A stretch of DNA of 64,000 bases, taken from Akebia trifoliata (Eukaryota; Streptophyta; Magnoliopsida; Ranunculales; Lardizabalaceae). Both the position numbers and the translations under genes were made by a program. Location of the stretch: positions 43,849,220 through 43,913,219 of the forward strand of contig CM030714.1 of assembly GCA_017979445.1 (NCBI GenBank), read 5' to 3'. The first letter of the stretch is position 1. Each line of letters begins with the position of its first letter. Shown here piece by piece: positions 33,795 through 46,800 of the stretch. The notes below the pieces were generated by a model. That model did not search any database, was not told the origin of the DNA, and saw nothing but the letters and a program-made list of their open reading frames with translations.

Positions 33795-35521
33795 CTATAA
33801 GTAAAATTTTATTAATCGAAAAATAAAGGCATGTCGAGATGACCAACCAAGCAATTGTGTCTCTTCAGCGTCCTTCTCAATCCTGGTTAATCGTAGTCTT
33901 GCAGGTTTCTTCAAAAGATCCAGAGGATTAAGGCAGGACGACCCCTTATTTCCTCCTTCTCTTCAATATTGTGGTTGAAGCTTTGGGAAGGATGATTTTA
34001 AGAGCCACAAGCGCTGGAATGCTAGTTTCTCGCAAGATATTATTATAAGGATTCTTGGCTTGGTGTTCTTTTGGTGTAAAAAATTTAGGGAGTTTAGAGG
34101 GCTGCTCTGTGAGACTTTTTATTCAGATGGGATTTTGTTTGTTGTGAGAGTGAGTAGCTCGTGTGTACTCCTTTGAGGACCACCCTGTCCTCTTTATCAA
34201 TAAAACTTTTCATTTATCAAAAGAAAAAAAAAAAAGAAAAAAAAAAGAAAAAGAGACAACTGGATCCAAACAAAGCACATAAGTCCCAGTGATTCCAACT
34301 TGATTGAAATACAAAGTATTGTATTGTGAAGATCAGTGATCTGCAAATGAAAATGATTCAACCCATATTGAGGTGTTTGTTATTTGCAGCTAATGTAGTG
34401 TTGATAGATAAAACTAGAGCATTACATAGGAATACATTAGAAATAAATTTTTTGAGGTAATTTCTTGGGATGAGACGATAGTTAAAATTGATTGTTAATG
34501 ATGTTGGGATGGAGAATGTTAAGATTAGGAAAGACAACCTGGATCTTTCCAATGTCTCCAAAACATGGGTGAAATGGGATAAACCTCAGGTGCACTGCAT
34601 TCCCATGACGACACTTTTGAACCTGATTGCTTAGACGCCCTCATGATGCGTCAACCTATTGACATACAGTTCAATTATATTATCGACAAGCTCTAAATAC
34701 CAATTGAGAGGATTGTACCCCAAGAGGTGATGGCCTCTTACTCTTTTTTATTCACTATTGCAACTTTTTTTTGATAGGAAAAAGGGTTGGTGATTAGCAA
34801 GGTGAAGTTGGGTTCAAGTGGTTTTGAACCTAAGACGTGGGAACAACACTCCACATGTCTTAAGTTGGCACTTCGTTCACTATTGCAACTTAGGCCACTG
34901 TTGTAAGGGTTATGTAGAGTGGCTTCATAGAATTAACATCCCATCTTCAGATGTGGTCTGTCTATTGTTATTCTTGTTACTTTCAAAAGTGGGGCATCAT
35001 AATTATAGTTCATTTGCCCAGCTGGAGCAGGAACATTGGAATACCATTGTTAGTTTCTAACTAGCCACCTCGTCAACTTAATTTCCCGTTCACATTCTTT
35101 ACTGAACTGTGTATCATGGTTTCTTATATGTCAGGTAGCTGAGCGTGCATTATTCCTCTGGAACAATGACCACATACAGAACCTAATCATCCAGAACCGA
35201 AAGGTTATACTGCCCATAATTTTTCCTACCTTGGAGAGAAGCACCCGAAGCCATTGGAACCAGGCTGTACAGAGCCTGGCATTGAATGTAAGAAAGATCT
35301 TCTCGGATGCTGACCAAGAGCTCTTTGAAGAGTGCTTGATGAAATTCCAAGAAGACGAAGCCAAGGAGAGAGAGACACTGGAGAAGCGGGAATTATCCTG
35401 GAAGCGCTTGGAAGATATTGCAGCCTCAAAGGCTGTTAGTCACGAGGCCGTCCTAGTCTCTCAGTTCAGGTCCATTTCCATGGCTACCACCACAAGTTCA
35501 CAAGCAACTGTTGGTAGTTGA
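28637..35521 (+). CDS. PP2A regulatory subunit B' (B56 family)
   Basis: Substrate-targeting subunit of protein phosphatase 2A, which binds the A scaffold and C catalytic subunits. Exon 1 is 28637-29896, exon 2 is 35135-35521 (548 residues), joined across a canonical GT-AG intron of 5238 bp at FHFQ|VAER. I chose the ATG at 28637 because [14 protein letters not shown] matches the family N-terminus; an in-frame ATG lies 21 nt upstream. Residues 13-80 are a Ser/Asn-rich linker; from about 85 to 510 is the HEAT-like B56 core, with [53 protein letters not shown] and [11 protein letters not shown] short Ser/Thr-rich tail follows. The frame is intact. It is closest to the plant alpha/beta/gamma/zeta group; the exact paralogue is not determined. 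Confidence 0.97.
30480..31390 (+). mobile_element. LINE RT fragment in PP2A B' intron
   Basis: Contains the RT block [12 protein letters not shown] (about 30510-30545), a catalytic-site-like [10 protein letters not shown] (about 30670-30700) and the downstream [20 protein letters not shown] and [11 protein letters not shown] segments. There are many frameshifts. It lies in the sense orientation of the host gene. Confidence 0.8.
31640..33570 (-). mobile_element. 5' part of a Ty1-copia retrotransposon (LTR, PBS, gag)
   Basis: On the minus strand, a primer-binding site ttggtatcaaagc (33394-33406, initiator-tRNA-Met type) follows a putative LTR of about 160 bp (roughly 33407-33566). A 5' leader and then gag come next. 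Gag starts [20 protein letters not shown] (from 32517) and includes [20 protein letters not shown]. Frameshifts lie around 32100-32300. A CCHC zinc knuckle [14 protein letters not shown] lies at about 31665-31710. Homology stops near 31640; protease, integrase and RT are absent, as is a second LTR. It is inactive. Confidence 0.8.
32655..33110. repeat. Degenerate tandem repeat in the copia leader
   Basis: Imperfect units built around ttgctgtcgcaggtcncaa, roughly 50-60 bp apart, repeat about eight times between the gag start and the primer-binding site. It may derive from expansion of the untranslated leader. Confidence 0.65.
33764..33792. repeat. (AT)n microsatellite
   Basis: About 14 TA units within the PP2A B' intron. 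Confidence 0.9.
33855..34250 (+). mobile_element. LINE RT and 3' end with poly-A in PP2A B' intron
   Basis: Starts with RT sequence ([23 protein letters not shown], about 33890-33950), then jumps to a 3' UTR (ggaccaccctgtcctcttta, about 34180) and an A-rich tail at 34220-34255. An internal deletion joins the two parts. Confidence 0.7.
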
Positions 35522-36637
35522 GTTCTGTGGCCTTCCAAATTGTACGTGTTATCTTGATTTCGATTCAAGCTGCGACCTCAATATAGGGAGTTTAGAGACA
35601 CCAGGGACCACACCTGCAGAAGGCAGAAAGAAGATGACAAGGGTTCTGTGCTCTTTGGGTTTGGTCTTTTCTGGGTTTAGTGATCTTTTTTTTCTCACAC
35701 CACCAGCCATGGAAATGCAAGTGTGTGTATCATAAAAGACTTGGTTATGGAAGTAGCGTTTCAGCGGATTTCCGATCTGATAATCTCTATTTTGAAATTA
35801 GGGAAGAGATTGTGCCCTTTATGCTTTTGCACCCCAAATCTCGCTACATGGTCTCAATGCATCCAAATGGTCTTAAGGGGAGAGATGTACCATGTGGCCT
35901 GCCTATGATGAAAAACGTTCAAATTCAATAGATAGAGAAATGGATCAATATTTCTTCATTTTAACAAAAACTTGAGTCTGTTGAAAATTTAATTGAATAA
36001 CGAAACTAAAAAAATTCTTAAAAAGGAAAATATTTCCTCAATGAATTATAGAATACAAATCTGATCTTAACTTTTTTATATGATTTACTAAAATAGAAGG
36101 ATCATACATGCTATTTACTTAATAGAAGTACAATGTAATTTTACTACAAAGTATATGTATCCATGGCTTTAAACCCGCTTTCACCTCACAAACTTTACTG
36201 AGATGATTTGGGTGAGTCATCTATATTTTCAATTTGCAGGTCTCCCAAACCTAGCATATATTCCTTAGGCTTAAATTCTTAAATATTAACTGGAAAAAAA
36301 AAATGAACGAAGAAAATAGGATGGACTCAACATCAAAATTATGATAATGTATAGTCCTACACGATGTAGTGCAATGAAATGTACAGAAAGTATAATTGCT
36401 CAATGCTTTTTTCCTTTCTTGATAATTAAAACTTTCATTAAAATCAGAGGAAAGGACTAAACAAAGTGAGGCAAACATGAAGGTTGAGAAGACATGCCAG
36501 ACACCAGCAATACAAGGACCCAAAAAAAAAAGAACACAAATTAGAAGCAAACGATTTACAATATTTCAAGTACTTTCTTATTCTATGTACATATCCTTGC
36601 ATTCTCATATACAAACAACAGGTAATCCATGCATTAA
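35522..36637. other. Intergenic between convergent genes
   Basis: Holds the 3' UTR of the PP2A B' gene (from 35522 rightward) and that of the minus-strand gene starting at 41373 (from 36637 leftward). No further gene is seen. Confidence 0.5.
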
Positions 36638-39600
36638 TCAATTGGGTGTCCTTGGCGCGCCCAATCTTTTGGAAAGCTCTTTAACGAGAGGGTTCTCTTT
36701 GACATCTTCCTTCCCTTCAATATGCCATTTCTTTGACATATTTTCAGCCTGAAATTGGAATCTCAAGTTAGTTTCGACAATACGAATATGAAAATCAAAG
36801 TATGCGATGTTTGGATATTATGACTTATCATACCCAGATTCTTACGGGAAGCAACTGCTCTCTGACCATCTTGATTTTGGGCTGAGCCAACTCTCTCGCT
36901 TTGGTTCTAATGTCATTGCCCTGCAAAATATAAAGCCAACAAGGGTCTAAAGATGCAGTTTTCATGAACAGACGCATAAGAGAACCAGATCACTGCATAA
37001 TTGAGCAACTATGTTTATATGGTTGAACCTTATTATGACATTGTTTCAATGAGAAAACTATGTTTATATGTTATATGCGAAAATAGATATGAAGCTAGAG
37101 CTAGGGAAGAACATATTTGAAATGAGAATGACTTCGATGCGAGCTCATGCAAAAGCACACAGAGACCAAGAAATGAGTAGTACATGACTTTGATGATTTC
37201 ATTAATAGAAAAAAGCTGGTGCCCACTAATGTTCAGACCATCTCTAGTCAGAACTATAAAAAAATAGTTTGATTAATGATATATAGAATTCAGATTTGAG
37301 TACCAAAAATGATCAAATCAATGACTAGGAATCAACCATGACAAATCATCAAAGTTAATAAAAGTCACCAATCAATATGATATAGGGTTAGTGGGCTCAA
37401 AAAGTAATCCACAAGGCATTATTGAGGACGCATCAAGTGTTTTCTTCCAAGGAAAACTTAATTACAATGTTAAGAAGGAAACAAAAATCAGATTTTATCT
37501 TATTTCAATCTCAATCTCAATCTCAATTCTCAAAATAGTTTTATGCACTAGTCCTAATCAACAATGTTATCACCTACGCTACAAATCTACTTTTCGTGTA
37601 CCGAACAGAACAATCATTCGATCAAGTAATACAAAAGTCGTGGTATAATTAGTGTTTGATGAGACAAAAAAGATGTTCTACAATGCTTAGTTCGCTTCCA
37701 GACAAAATGATACAATACCATTTACCGGTTCAAAATTCTTTTTATTTGTAATAAGTTTCATCTTTTCTAATATAACTTACAAGAATCAATATATAGTTAG
37801 CATATTACTTACCTTGTGCAGCTCTAGTGTGGAGGCTGTCAATCCAACAGTCAAAACAGCACCACCAAAGACAATTGCGGTAGCAACAGCGAATGCTTTT
37901 CCAACTAAAAGAAATATTCCAGTTATAAGAATCCATCTTCCAGTATACCATCATTAGAAACAGAAAACTACAATGAATTATGAATCCTCCATGAGCTTCG
38001 ATCAAGTAAATAATCCAATTCACATAATAAAGCAAAATGAATCTTTCAAAAAAATAAAAATAAAAAATTGCATGAGTGCACAATGGGGAAACCAACATGA
38101 CCATACAATCTAAAAAACCAAATCTTCGTTTCTGTTGGCTAATTGAACATTTTATCAATGGAATGAAGAAAGTGATTACCCAAACATTACTACACGAACT
38201 ATTGGTCTTGAATGCAATTTCAGCTGTTCCCCCAATTTATAATCTCTATCTTCTTTATCATTCTTACTATTTTGTTTTATTTGCATTTTATCTAATCCCT
38301 TTCTTGATCCCTATTTCTTCAAATAAGGTCCAAATTCTGAAACTTCAAGCAGCACACTAGTAATGGGTTTCAGTTTCTCAATGTCATACTGGCATAGATA
38401 TGTATTGATTCGTCAAGGGTTAGTCAACTCAACCATGTGAGAGATTCTATGTGTGTCATAAATGAAGTACGTACACACACGTGCATGTGCATATAAACTA
38501 AATTATATAATATATTATTGCATTTCTATAGACATTTTTAATTTATGGCATGCCTAGCCAAAATTTCTAACTGAACATCACCTAGCATGGATGAGAAGGA
38601 TTGCATCTTCATGGATACAATTTGAAAGATGGAAACTTGCCATCTTATTGATGAGAGAGAGAAACCTTTTTAATTTATGATGAATTGATGCTAACATTTG
38701 GAGGTGGTTGAATTTTGGACAGAAGTATGTTGATACATGAGGATTAGTCAAATTCTGAAATTTTGAATATTCTTCTTTTTTGTCATAACTTACGAGGAAA
38801 ATCTCTATTAATCCTATGATTCTAGTGAAATCAAATCACGAGCATTTAAACTTTTATCTTCTTTTGGTGCAAGTTATTAACTGATGTCAAAGGCTGCTTC
38901 TTTGTAGATTTCATGTTCAAATGGGTGTTTCTGTGTAAGACTTTGTAAGCTATAATTGTTTGGTCCTGTCTACTTTGTTTGGTTTTATATTTTATTTTTC
39001 TTTCTGCATTAGGTAGGTCCCCTTGACCTCCTTTTTTCCCCTCTTTTTTTAAACTTTTATAACCTTGAAGAATTTTTTACCTATTAAAAGAAAAATTCCA
39101 GACAAATGCCGCACACAATTTTTTATCTGATCGATTCTAACCATATTCACATAGGGTTGTCTATTAGATGGGCAGTTACTGATGATCATGTCAATGCTCC
39201 ATAAAAGAAAATCAAGCACTAATGCTGAAACGAACTTCAACTTCTTTGATACCACGCGTGCACGTAGATTGCCAAAAGAAGGAAAAATTCCTAAACCATA
39301 ACCAGCTACAATAACTTGTAGCGACATAAGTCATAATGAATACGAAGTGTGAAACTGTGAGTGGAGAAAATGAATGAACAAACTATCTTCCAAAGGAGAA
39401 AGATTATGGCACATTGATAGCGGAGAATAAGCACAAGAGTTTTTGTTGAATAGTCAAAACATTTTTTCTTCTACATTCTTTCCATGGAAAAAGCTAATAA
39501 AATTTAAAAAAAGCTAAATGACGATATCCAAAAAGGATGAAAGAAACCTACTTTGCAAAAGTCCTTCCGCCGCTTCCGTCAACTTCTTAGGGTTAACATT

Positions 39601-41373
39601 TGTGTACTTATCATGCCGTAAATCGTTTGCTGTCGAAGCTAAAATCGAGTGTTCTCCATCAGGAATCTGCCACCTGCATATAGTAACAAATCAGATGACT
39701 GTTATTCTCAAAGACCGTTACCATATTCTAGCTTCCAACCCACAATTTTCATTATTTTCATCCAATCAGTATTGAGATATATTAACAAAATTTACCAAAT
39801 CAAACAAAGGATATAAGAAACTGCAAATTATTTGAATTGCATTTTTTCCAAATTGAAAATGGAAAATGATGTGTTTGTCTATTCACTTTCAGGAAGAAAT
39901 ATAGAAACCAAAAAGCAAAACTGTGCATCGAGTAGAAAACAAATATTTTATAGCAGCTATACCATAAACTCAAGAGCCCGTGGTTCTAACACCAAGTATA
40001 TCATCTTGTTCCTCTGACACTGAGTCATCTAGTCTTGAACAAGGCGAACTCAACTGTTTAAATCAGTTTAAATCTATTTAATATTATGTTTTTAAATTTA
40101 CGTAATTATGATCTTTTCTTACTATAATTTATAAGGTGGGTCAATAGATGCTCAGACACAAAATTTATACCGTATATAGATAACAAACTTTAAATTAATT
40201 CACTTAAAAATCAATCAAAAATTAATTATTTTATGTAAAAAGACAAATCTAATTGACTCCAAATTTCATTAAGTTGGATTATATTTACAAAAACATTGGA
40301 CGAGTCAACTTAGATGTCGTACGAGTCAATATGAAGGACGATTCACATTGATCATTCCTTGTGTATGAGACCGGGATAACTCACCAGAATCATCTCAGTC
40401 TAGGACGACTTTAAAACCATGCAAGAACCTGAATTCCCCTGAAACGGAACTTGAAACGCTTAAAAGGTGAAATCTTGCATGCCCAGAAGAAAATAGAACA
40501 TTGCAACAACCCAAGCACAAACCCATCAGCCCTAATCCCTCCAATTGAAACAAAAACGAATACCAGCAAGATGGGTATCAAACCAGCATCCTAAAATTGA
40601 GAGCAAAAAAAAAAAGGGAATGAAAAAAAGCTCAACATTTTGTATCAAATGGGATTAAAAAAAGAAAAATTGAACTTTAAGCTAATGGGTATGCCACAAT
40701 GACCGAATTCAGAAGCAAGAAAACTTCCCACAAACAGAAAATTTTAAGACAAATAAAAAAAGGTAATAAATTAAAGCTCAGCATTTTGTATCACATGAGA
40801 TTAACAAAAATGAATTTCAAGCTAATGGGTTTGCCACAATGACAAATTCCAAAAGCAGAAAATGACCCACAAACAGAAACACTTCAAACACAGACCTTTT
40901 CGTGTCAAATGAGATATAAAAAAAATATTGAATTTCAAGCTAATAATGGATATACAACAATCACCAATTCAAAAACATAAAATAACCCACAAATTGGAAA
41001 TTAAAACCTTAAAAAAAAAAAAAACAAACCTTTTGGGGCCAAACGTGACCTGAGGAAGAGAGACATAAGCCCTAATAGGGTTCAAAGCGTCTGCGGAGGT
41101 AAAAGAAACCTTATTGGGATCGTGAGGAAGAACCCATTTCGAAGCTGTGGAGAGAGAAGAGTCTGAGAATGGTTCGAGGATCTTCGTAGGGAGAGAATGG
41201 CGAAGGACCTCATGAAGAACGTCAGCTTGGGCTTCATCATCAACCACAGATGTAGATGAAGAAGGAAGGTTGTTGCTCTTCTTCTTCTGAGCGAGACGAG
41301 TTACGGCCTGTTTGGATTCTTGGAGAAAGTAAGCTCCTTCTGTGGCTGCCAATCTTCCTGCAAGGAAACTCAT
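36638..41373 (-). CDS. Conserved plant single-helix protein, possibly RHIP1-like
   Basis: Five exons: 41373-41030, 39673-39552, 37904-37813, 36920-36846, 36748-36638; 247 residues, all phases and GT-AG sites consistent. The N-terminus MSFLAGRLAATEGAYFLQES is followed by a polar Lys/Ser-rich region. Exon 2 has DLRHDKYTNVNPKKLTEAAE. Exon 3 gives a hydrophobic Gly/Ala-rich helix (about 159-180, FAVATAIVFGGAVLTVGLTA). The C-terminus is charged, ending KRLGAPRTPN. The layout recalls the Arabidopsis RHIP1/UPF022280 group (reported to link RGS1 and hexokinase 1), but that is from memory and unverified. Location is likely membrane-associated. The gene follows the PP2A B' gene tail to tail. Confidence 0.85.
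38860..39090 (+). mobile_element. LINE 3' tail-like fragment in an intron
   Basis: Inside intron 2 of the RHIP1-like gene, antisense to it. Blocks such as cttcttttggtgcaagttat, ggtaggtccccttgacctcc and a terminal 'ttacctattaaaagaaaaa' resemble the LINE 3' ends elsewhere in the window. No RT remains. Confidence 0.5.
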
Positions 41374-42960
41374 GGCTGTTTAGCTTGACCTGAAAATTTC
41401 AAATATTAGAAGAGTTTCGTTTTGGGTCTGAGTTGTGTTGTATGTACATATATATATACGATATAGTATTAGCACAATCTTTTGGGCCCACCCATTGATG
41501 GTTAAACTATCCAATCAATAGTTTTAAACTGGTTTGATTTGGTTTGAAACAAGTTGCTGTACGATTTTGAATTGAGAAAGTGTAGAACCGATCAATTTAG
41601 TTCTATATTCAATTCAATGCTTATATAGAACCAAACCAAACCGATATGCTTACTTGTTAGGAGTTTGGACCTAGATTAATGGTTTACTATATGAAATATT
41701 TCATTATTATTATTATATGTTACTTCATAGTAGGCTTATAGGATATTGACAGTCTAGGGAATCGAATCGAACTAAATTGACCTTAGTTTGGTTTGGTTCG
41801 ATTTTATAAGGTAATTTGGTTCAATTCTGATTCTTGTGAGTGGAGCCGGCCAAAGTCGATGTAGTTTCAATTTGACCCCAAACCGAACCAAGTTGTGCTC
41901 CTGATGTTTAGATCTTGGAAACATTTCTATTAAGTCAAGAGTCGAGACCCATGATAAAAATTAAATAAAATTTTGAGTTGGCTAGGTTGGATCATGGTTT
42001 TCAAACTTGTATCCCTACATCTCAAAGTCCTGTTTTTTTTTTCTCAAAAATTTTAAATTCTAATCGAAACCATATATAATAGACAACTGATGTATTATTT
42101 TGCTCTATTGTCCACATGGCCCAAATGAAGACCTCGGCCTAGGTTCCTTAATGAGGTCAAAATAAATTAAATTGTAAAAGAATTGAATTGAATCAGAATT
42201 AACTTGGCTGAGTCAGACTGATTGGGCGACTTCAAACGGACTCTGCAGTTCCGGATCCAATTCCTAAAACTGGTTCTTGAAATCATGGTAGGATTTTGAA
42301 TATTGTGGGATCAAATGCATGCTCTACAAGACAAAGGCTTGGAACTGTTGACTTCTACTTCCAAATATTCCTTGATGGTCAAGTTTTTGAAAATCAAATG
42401 TAAGTCAAACATAACAGCCATATTATAAAATATAAAGTTCTCTCTCTCAATAGAGAATTAGATTGAAGTAATTTGTTTCTTGGGGCACAAGGTGAGACAC
42501 ATTCAATATGGATATAGATGATAAGAAAGTCTTGATTGCAAATTCTATATTATTCTCTGCCTTCAAATTATTTTAATTTTTTTATTATCTTTTGTTTGAA
42601 AATCGCTACTACTTTGATGAATGAAAGATCTATAATTTTATTTGAAGGGTAAAATTTATAAAAGAGTCATGTTTATTTGGTGCTCTTTTTCCAGACGTTC
42701 TGTGTATGTTGTCATCATAGAATCGTAGATCCTTTGCTTCAAAATGCACAAGAAAAAGATTTACGATTCTATAACTACAAAGTCAAGGAGGGTTTGAGAA
42801 AAGAGCATCAGATTATCACTAGTCTTTATAAAATTATCCTACAATTTTTCCAACCAATCAGTCAGACAAGAGCCTCTAAGAAATCACTTATAATTTTATA
42901 AGGTTATTTTAGGAAGGACTATTAGAGTTATTCTGCTGGCCAAAATATTAAAGTCATGCA

Positions 42961-42998
<38 letters not shown>

Positions 42999-43827
42999 CT
43001 GAAAGCCTTAGGGATATTATTGGAAAGCAATTGTAGTGAACAATACTAACATCCCCATGAGTCATATATGATTTAAAATTTTGGATTAAGTGCTGATTTT
43101 TTGTGAGGATGATCTCTATGATGTAGAGATCATCCTCACAAAATATCAGTCAATTTGAAACTTCTAATCCCATTAAAAGTGATTTACAAATTAACGGTAA
43201 AAAATCGATGATCCACAATTCTAAAACACTTTTGATGGAGTTTAAAATAATCTTTCTAAGCTTCTCTTATATATATTTAGTTTGAGTGAATTGAATTTGG
43301 GATATTCAATAGAAGGACAGAGTGAACTGGAGGAATAAGATTTATTTAGTGGACCCCAAATCTTTAGTATATAACTTTGTGATTGATGTTGTTGTTGTTG
43401 CTATGTATTGTGTCCGAGCCATTACTAATAGGCCTTATGTAAGGAGATTACCTAATCTGGAAATCATTAAATTTTTATTTGTGCTCTCTAATTTTTTTTC
43501 ATCAATTTCCGAGCTCTTGCAACTTGCAATTCATAATTGAGTCGATCTGCTCTACTTTAAGTTTATTTTGTATACGTGAGATGTATCATAACATCATCAA
43601 TGTATCTTATCCCACAAGCAAACAATGGCTCAGATCTGTTTTCAATGTTCACGAGAATCTGATGGAACTTAAAACATAATTTTTGTGTGATAATAATCTT
43701 AGTTGTATAGGTAAAAAATGAATTAAATGACTTTGTACATACGTGTCCTCATGTGCTCAACAGTGTAAAAGAATTTTGTTGCTTTGAAATACAAGATACA
43801 GGAGTAATGATCCCATGCTTTTCATAG
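41374..43827. other. Intergenic between the RHIP1-like and O-fucosyltransferase genes
   Basis: No gene recognised. It holds the promoter of the RHIP1-like gene (just above 41373), a 'ggttcgatt/gaaccaaac'-rich stretch at about 41500-41910 related in motif to the hAT element at 55839, an (AT)n plus T-run at 42958-43000, and family A copy 3. Confidence 0.5.
43045..43260. repeat. Foldback MITE, family A copy 3 (partial)
   Basis: Carries the diagnostic hairpin gtgaggatgatctctatgat / gtagagatcatcctcac and the following 'cttctaatcccattaaaagt' block. Only about half of the element is recognisable. Confidence 0.6.
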
Positions 43828-46800
43828 TTATTTATAAAGATTTGTACACATGCACTCTGGTACAGGGAAGGCAATCACGTCCCTACCAGACTTCTTGGTC
43901 CTGACCAATGGTGATCCCAAGGATCTTGCATGAATCGTCTTGATTATTTGCTCCATCACCGTCTCCTCTAACTTCTTATTCATGTATAATTGTACCAATT
44001 GCTTCTTATTTGGTGTAATGTGTTTCATGTGTCCCAGGAAAGCTCGATGTCCCTAATTGATCAACCAACCAATCAATCAATCAATCAAAATCAGATAATT
44101 GAAAGGTAGGAGGCCATAGAAAGTAAAATGTGGGCCCATGATTACACTTACCTGCATTGATGTTGCCATGTTCCCTCCATGATTGGCCATGAATACTTGG
44201 CTCTTGAGGCAGACCAAGTAGTCCAAAGCAGCTAGAATGGATGATTTGTGCATGATGTGATCAAGTTCACCTTCTTGTGCAAGGGCCCACTTGTTGTATA
44301 GGTGTGGAAACTCTGATTCAAGAGGTTTCAGGGCTTTCTCTCCTCCAAAGGGCATACCCCCAGCCCAATAGATCCTTGTACGGTTTGATGCACCAAGGGC
44401 CTTGATTAGCCTTCATCGAAGAAGTGTATGTGAGTGAAACACTGAAGCACGCACTTAATGACAAGTTGTATTAAAAACCAAATTTTAGGATTGGTATATT
44501 GGTTTGCTGCCCATTGATTGGACTATCATTGGATCCAAATCCAATCCAATAATGATCAAATTGGGTCCGGATAGGATCAAATCTGATTTAATTTACAAAA
44601 TCCAAATAAATTTCATATATTTGAACTAAGTGTATAATTTATTTCAAAACCCAAATCCTCAATCAAGATACGACAACTATATTATTGTTCTGTTTGGAAG
44701 AACGATGTTTTCAATCCAAAACTATAATCCCCACCCTCTTGGACATCATATACATTTGGGATTGAGAAACTCTTTCCTTACTAAGTAAGTTTTCAAATCT
44801 TATTAAAGGTTGTTGGGGTTTGATTTGAAAATGGATGACTACTGAACTCCCACCATAACTCTCAAATTTAAAATTAAAATTTAACGATGAAAACTCAATC
44901 TTTTTAAGATTTTCTTGTGGCACCAGATCATGTTTTTAGATACCACAAGTTGAGTTCAACAACTCTTTATAAGATTTGAAATCTTACTAAGTTAATAAGT
45001 CTAAGACTTACTCTTTGTTAACCTCCATTGAGGCTAGCAAATGTTTCTTTTACTTATTGAGAGCAGATTGTAAGTATTGAGTAAAATGTACCTTGTGATC
45101 TCAAGTGCATTGAGAGGACAAAGGCCCGCAATGTATCGATCTCGAGCAGTGATATTAGTACGACTTTTTAGAAGCTCTGGATGGGATGCACGTTCCGACT
45201 TGATCACGTGGTCCGCCTCCTCTCCCAAGCCTGGAAAACATCCGGTCCTCACCCATACATCCTTCTCGAGCCGGAGGTGCAATGCCATGTATGGACCACC
45301 TTGTGCCATCCTCTCTGCCAGCTTCTCTCCAAGCTCCTCTATCCAATTTCTAAACTTCAGTGCTTGAAAGGCAACCTATACAATCTTATAGCGCCAATTA
45401 GCACCGAGACATAGGGATTTCCATGGTTCCATGTAATTTATTTTCTAGGAAATGAATTACTCAGGAAAATGAGTTTCTTTGAAAAAAGAAATTTATCATT
45501 TGATTTTACATAGGAATGCGTCAAAAAAAAAAAAAAAAAAAACAAAAAGAGTTTTTTTTTCTTGGACAGTGGATACATGGTTTCAAATCTCGGTTTGACG
45601 TCTCGTCTAGTTCATGGATGAGAGAAAGCATTTGACTCGGTTTACGATTACTTTTCATATATATATATATATATGAAATAATTATGATTTTTTATATAAA
45701 TTAGATAATATATAGTTATGAAATCACATTTTATTTTGATAATGAAAATTTACATTTAAAAAATAATTATTTTAATTAAAATATATAAAATCTCATTTGA
45801 CACGACTAAGATTTCTGATAAATTTGGGGTTCCAACTCAAAATCAACTGGCAATGATTGAAGAGGCCCAAGAGCTTATACGGAAAGAGAAAAGGCAATGA
45901 GTGTCCGATGTAGGGCTAAACTCAACTATTTCAAAATATCGTCCGGGTCATCTTGTCTAACTCCTAAAATAATGTAAAACCTGAGACGTTATGTAAATCT
46001 GTCTTGGTGAAGAACATCACCTAGATGATTGGGGCGAGTCATCTCGATCTTGGATGAGATTTGAAACCATGGGTCCATGGAGGTAATCATGAAGAAAAAA
46101 AAACCAAGAGATGGGAAAATCATGTTCTTGGGGACAAGATGAGAAAACATTTTCCCGTGGAGGGATAAAGTCACTTTGGACAAGAAAATGCATGATCATA
46201 CACCTAAAAATCTTATTTCACAAGGAAAATCACTTTTCTACCCAATTTCCACGAGTAATCATATCTACTCTAAGTTCTTTAATAAAATTAAGAATCACAA
46301 TAGTTCGTTATCACAAAATTTACTTTGTGTACCTTGCAACGGAGTTTCTGTAAATCAGGGTCGAGGTCCTTAGAGAGCTTTGAATTGAATCCGCGAATGA
46401 TCAAGATCTTACTTTTCCTAATCTGTTGTTTGAGTCAAGAAAGAAAAATATATAGTGAGCAATTGAAAAAGATAATTATTTCAATTATATTTTGTACATA
46501 CGAAGTTTAGGTGAATATTTGACATACCTTATGTTTTCACTCATGATATATGCTCCTTGACCTAGGTCTACACTGAAATACTAATAGATAAAACGATTGA
46601 AATGTCTTTATTACCTATAGCCAAAACCCTTTGATTCTCCTTCCAAAATGTGAAATCTTTAAGTTCTTAAACCTCTTTGAGTAAATTGCTTTTAACCTAT
46701 TTAATCTCTTGTTGAAAACCCTTGATTTTTCTATTTAGAAATCCATCTTGTATGTCATGAAAATATTATCTTGTTCTTGACGTTGGAGTGTTGTAGGAGA

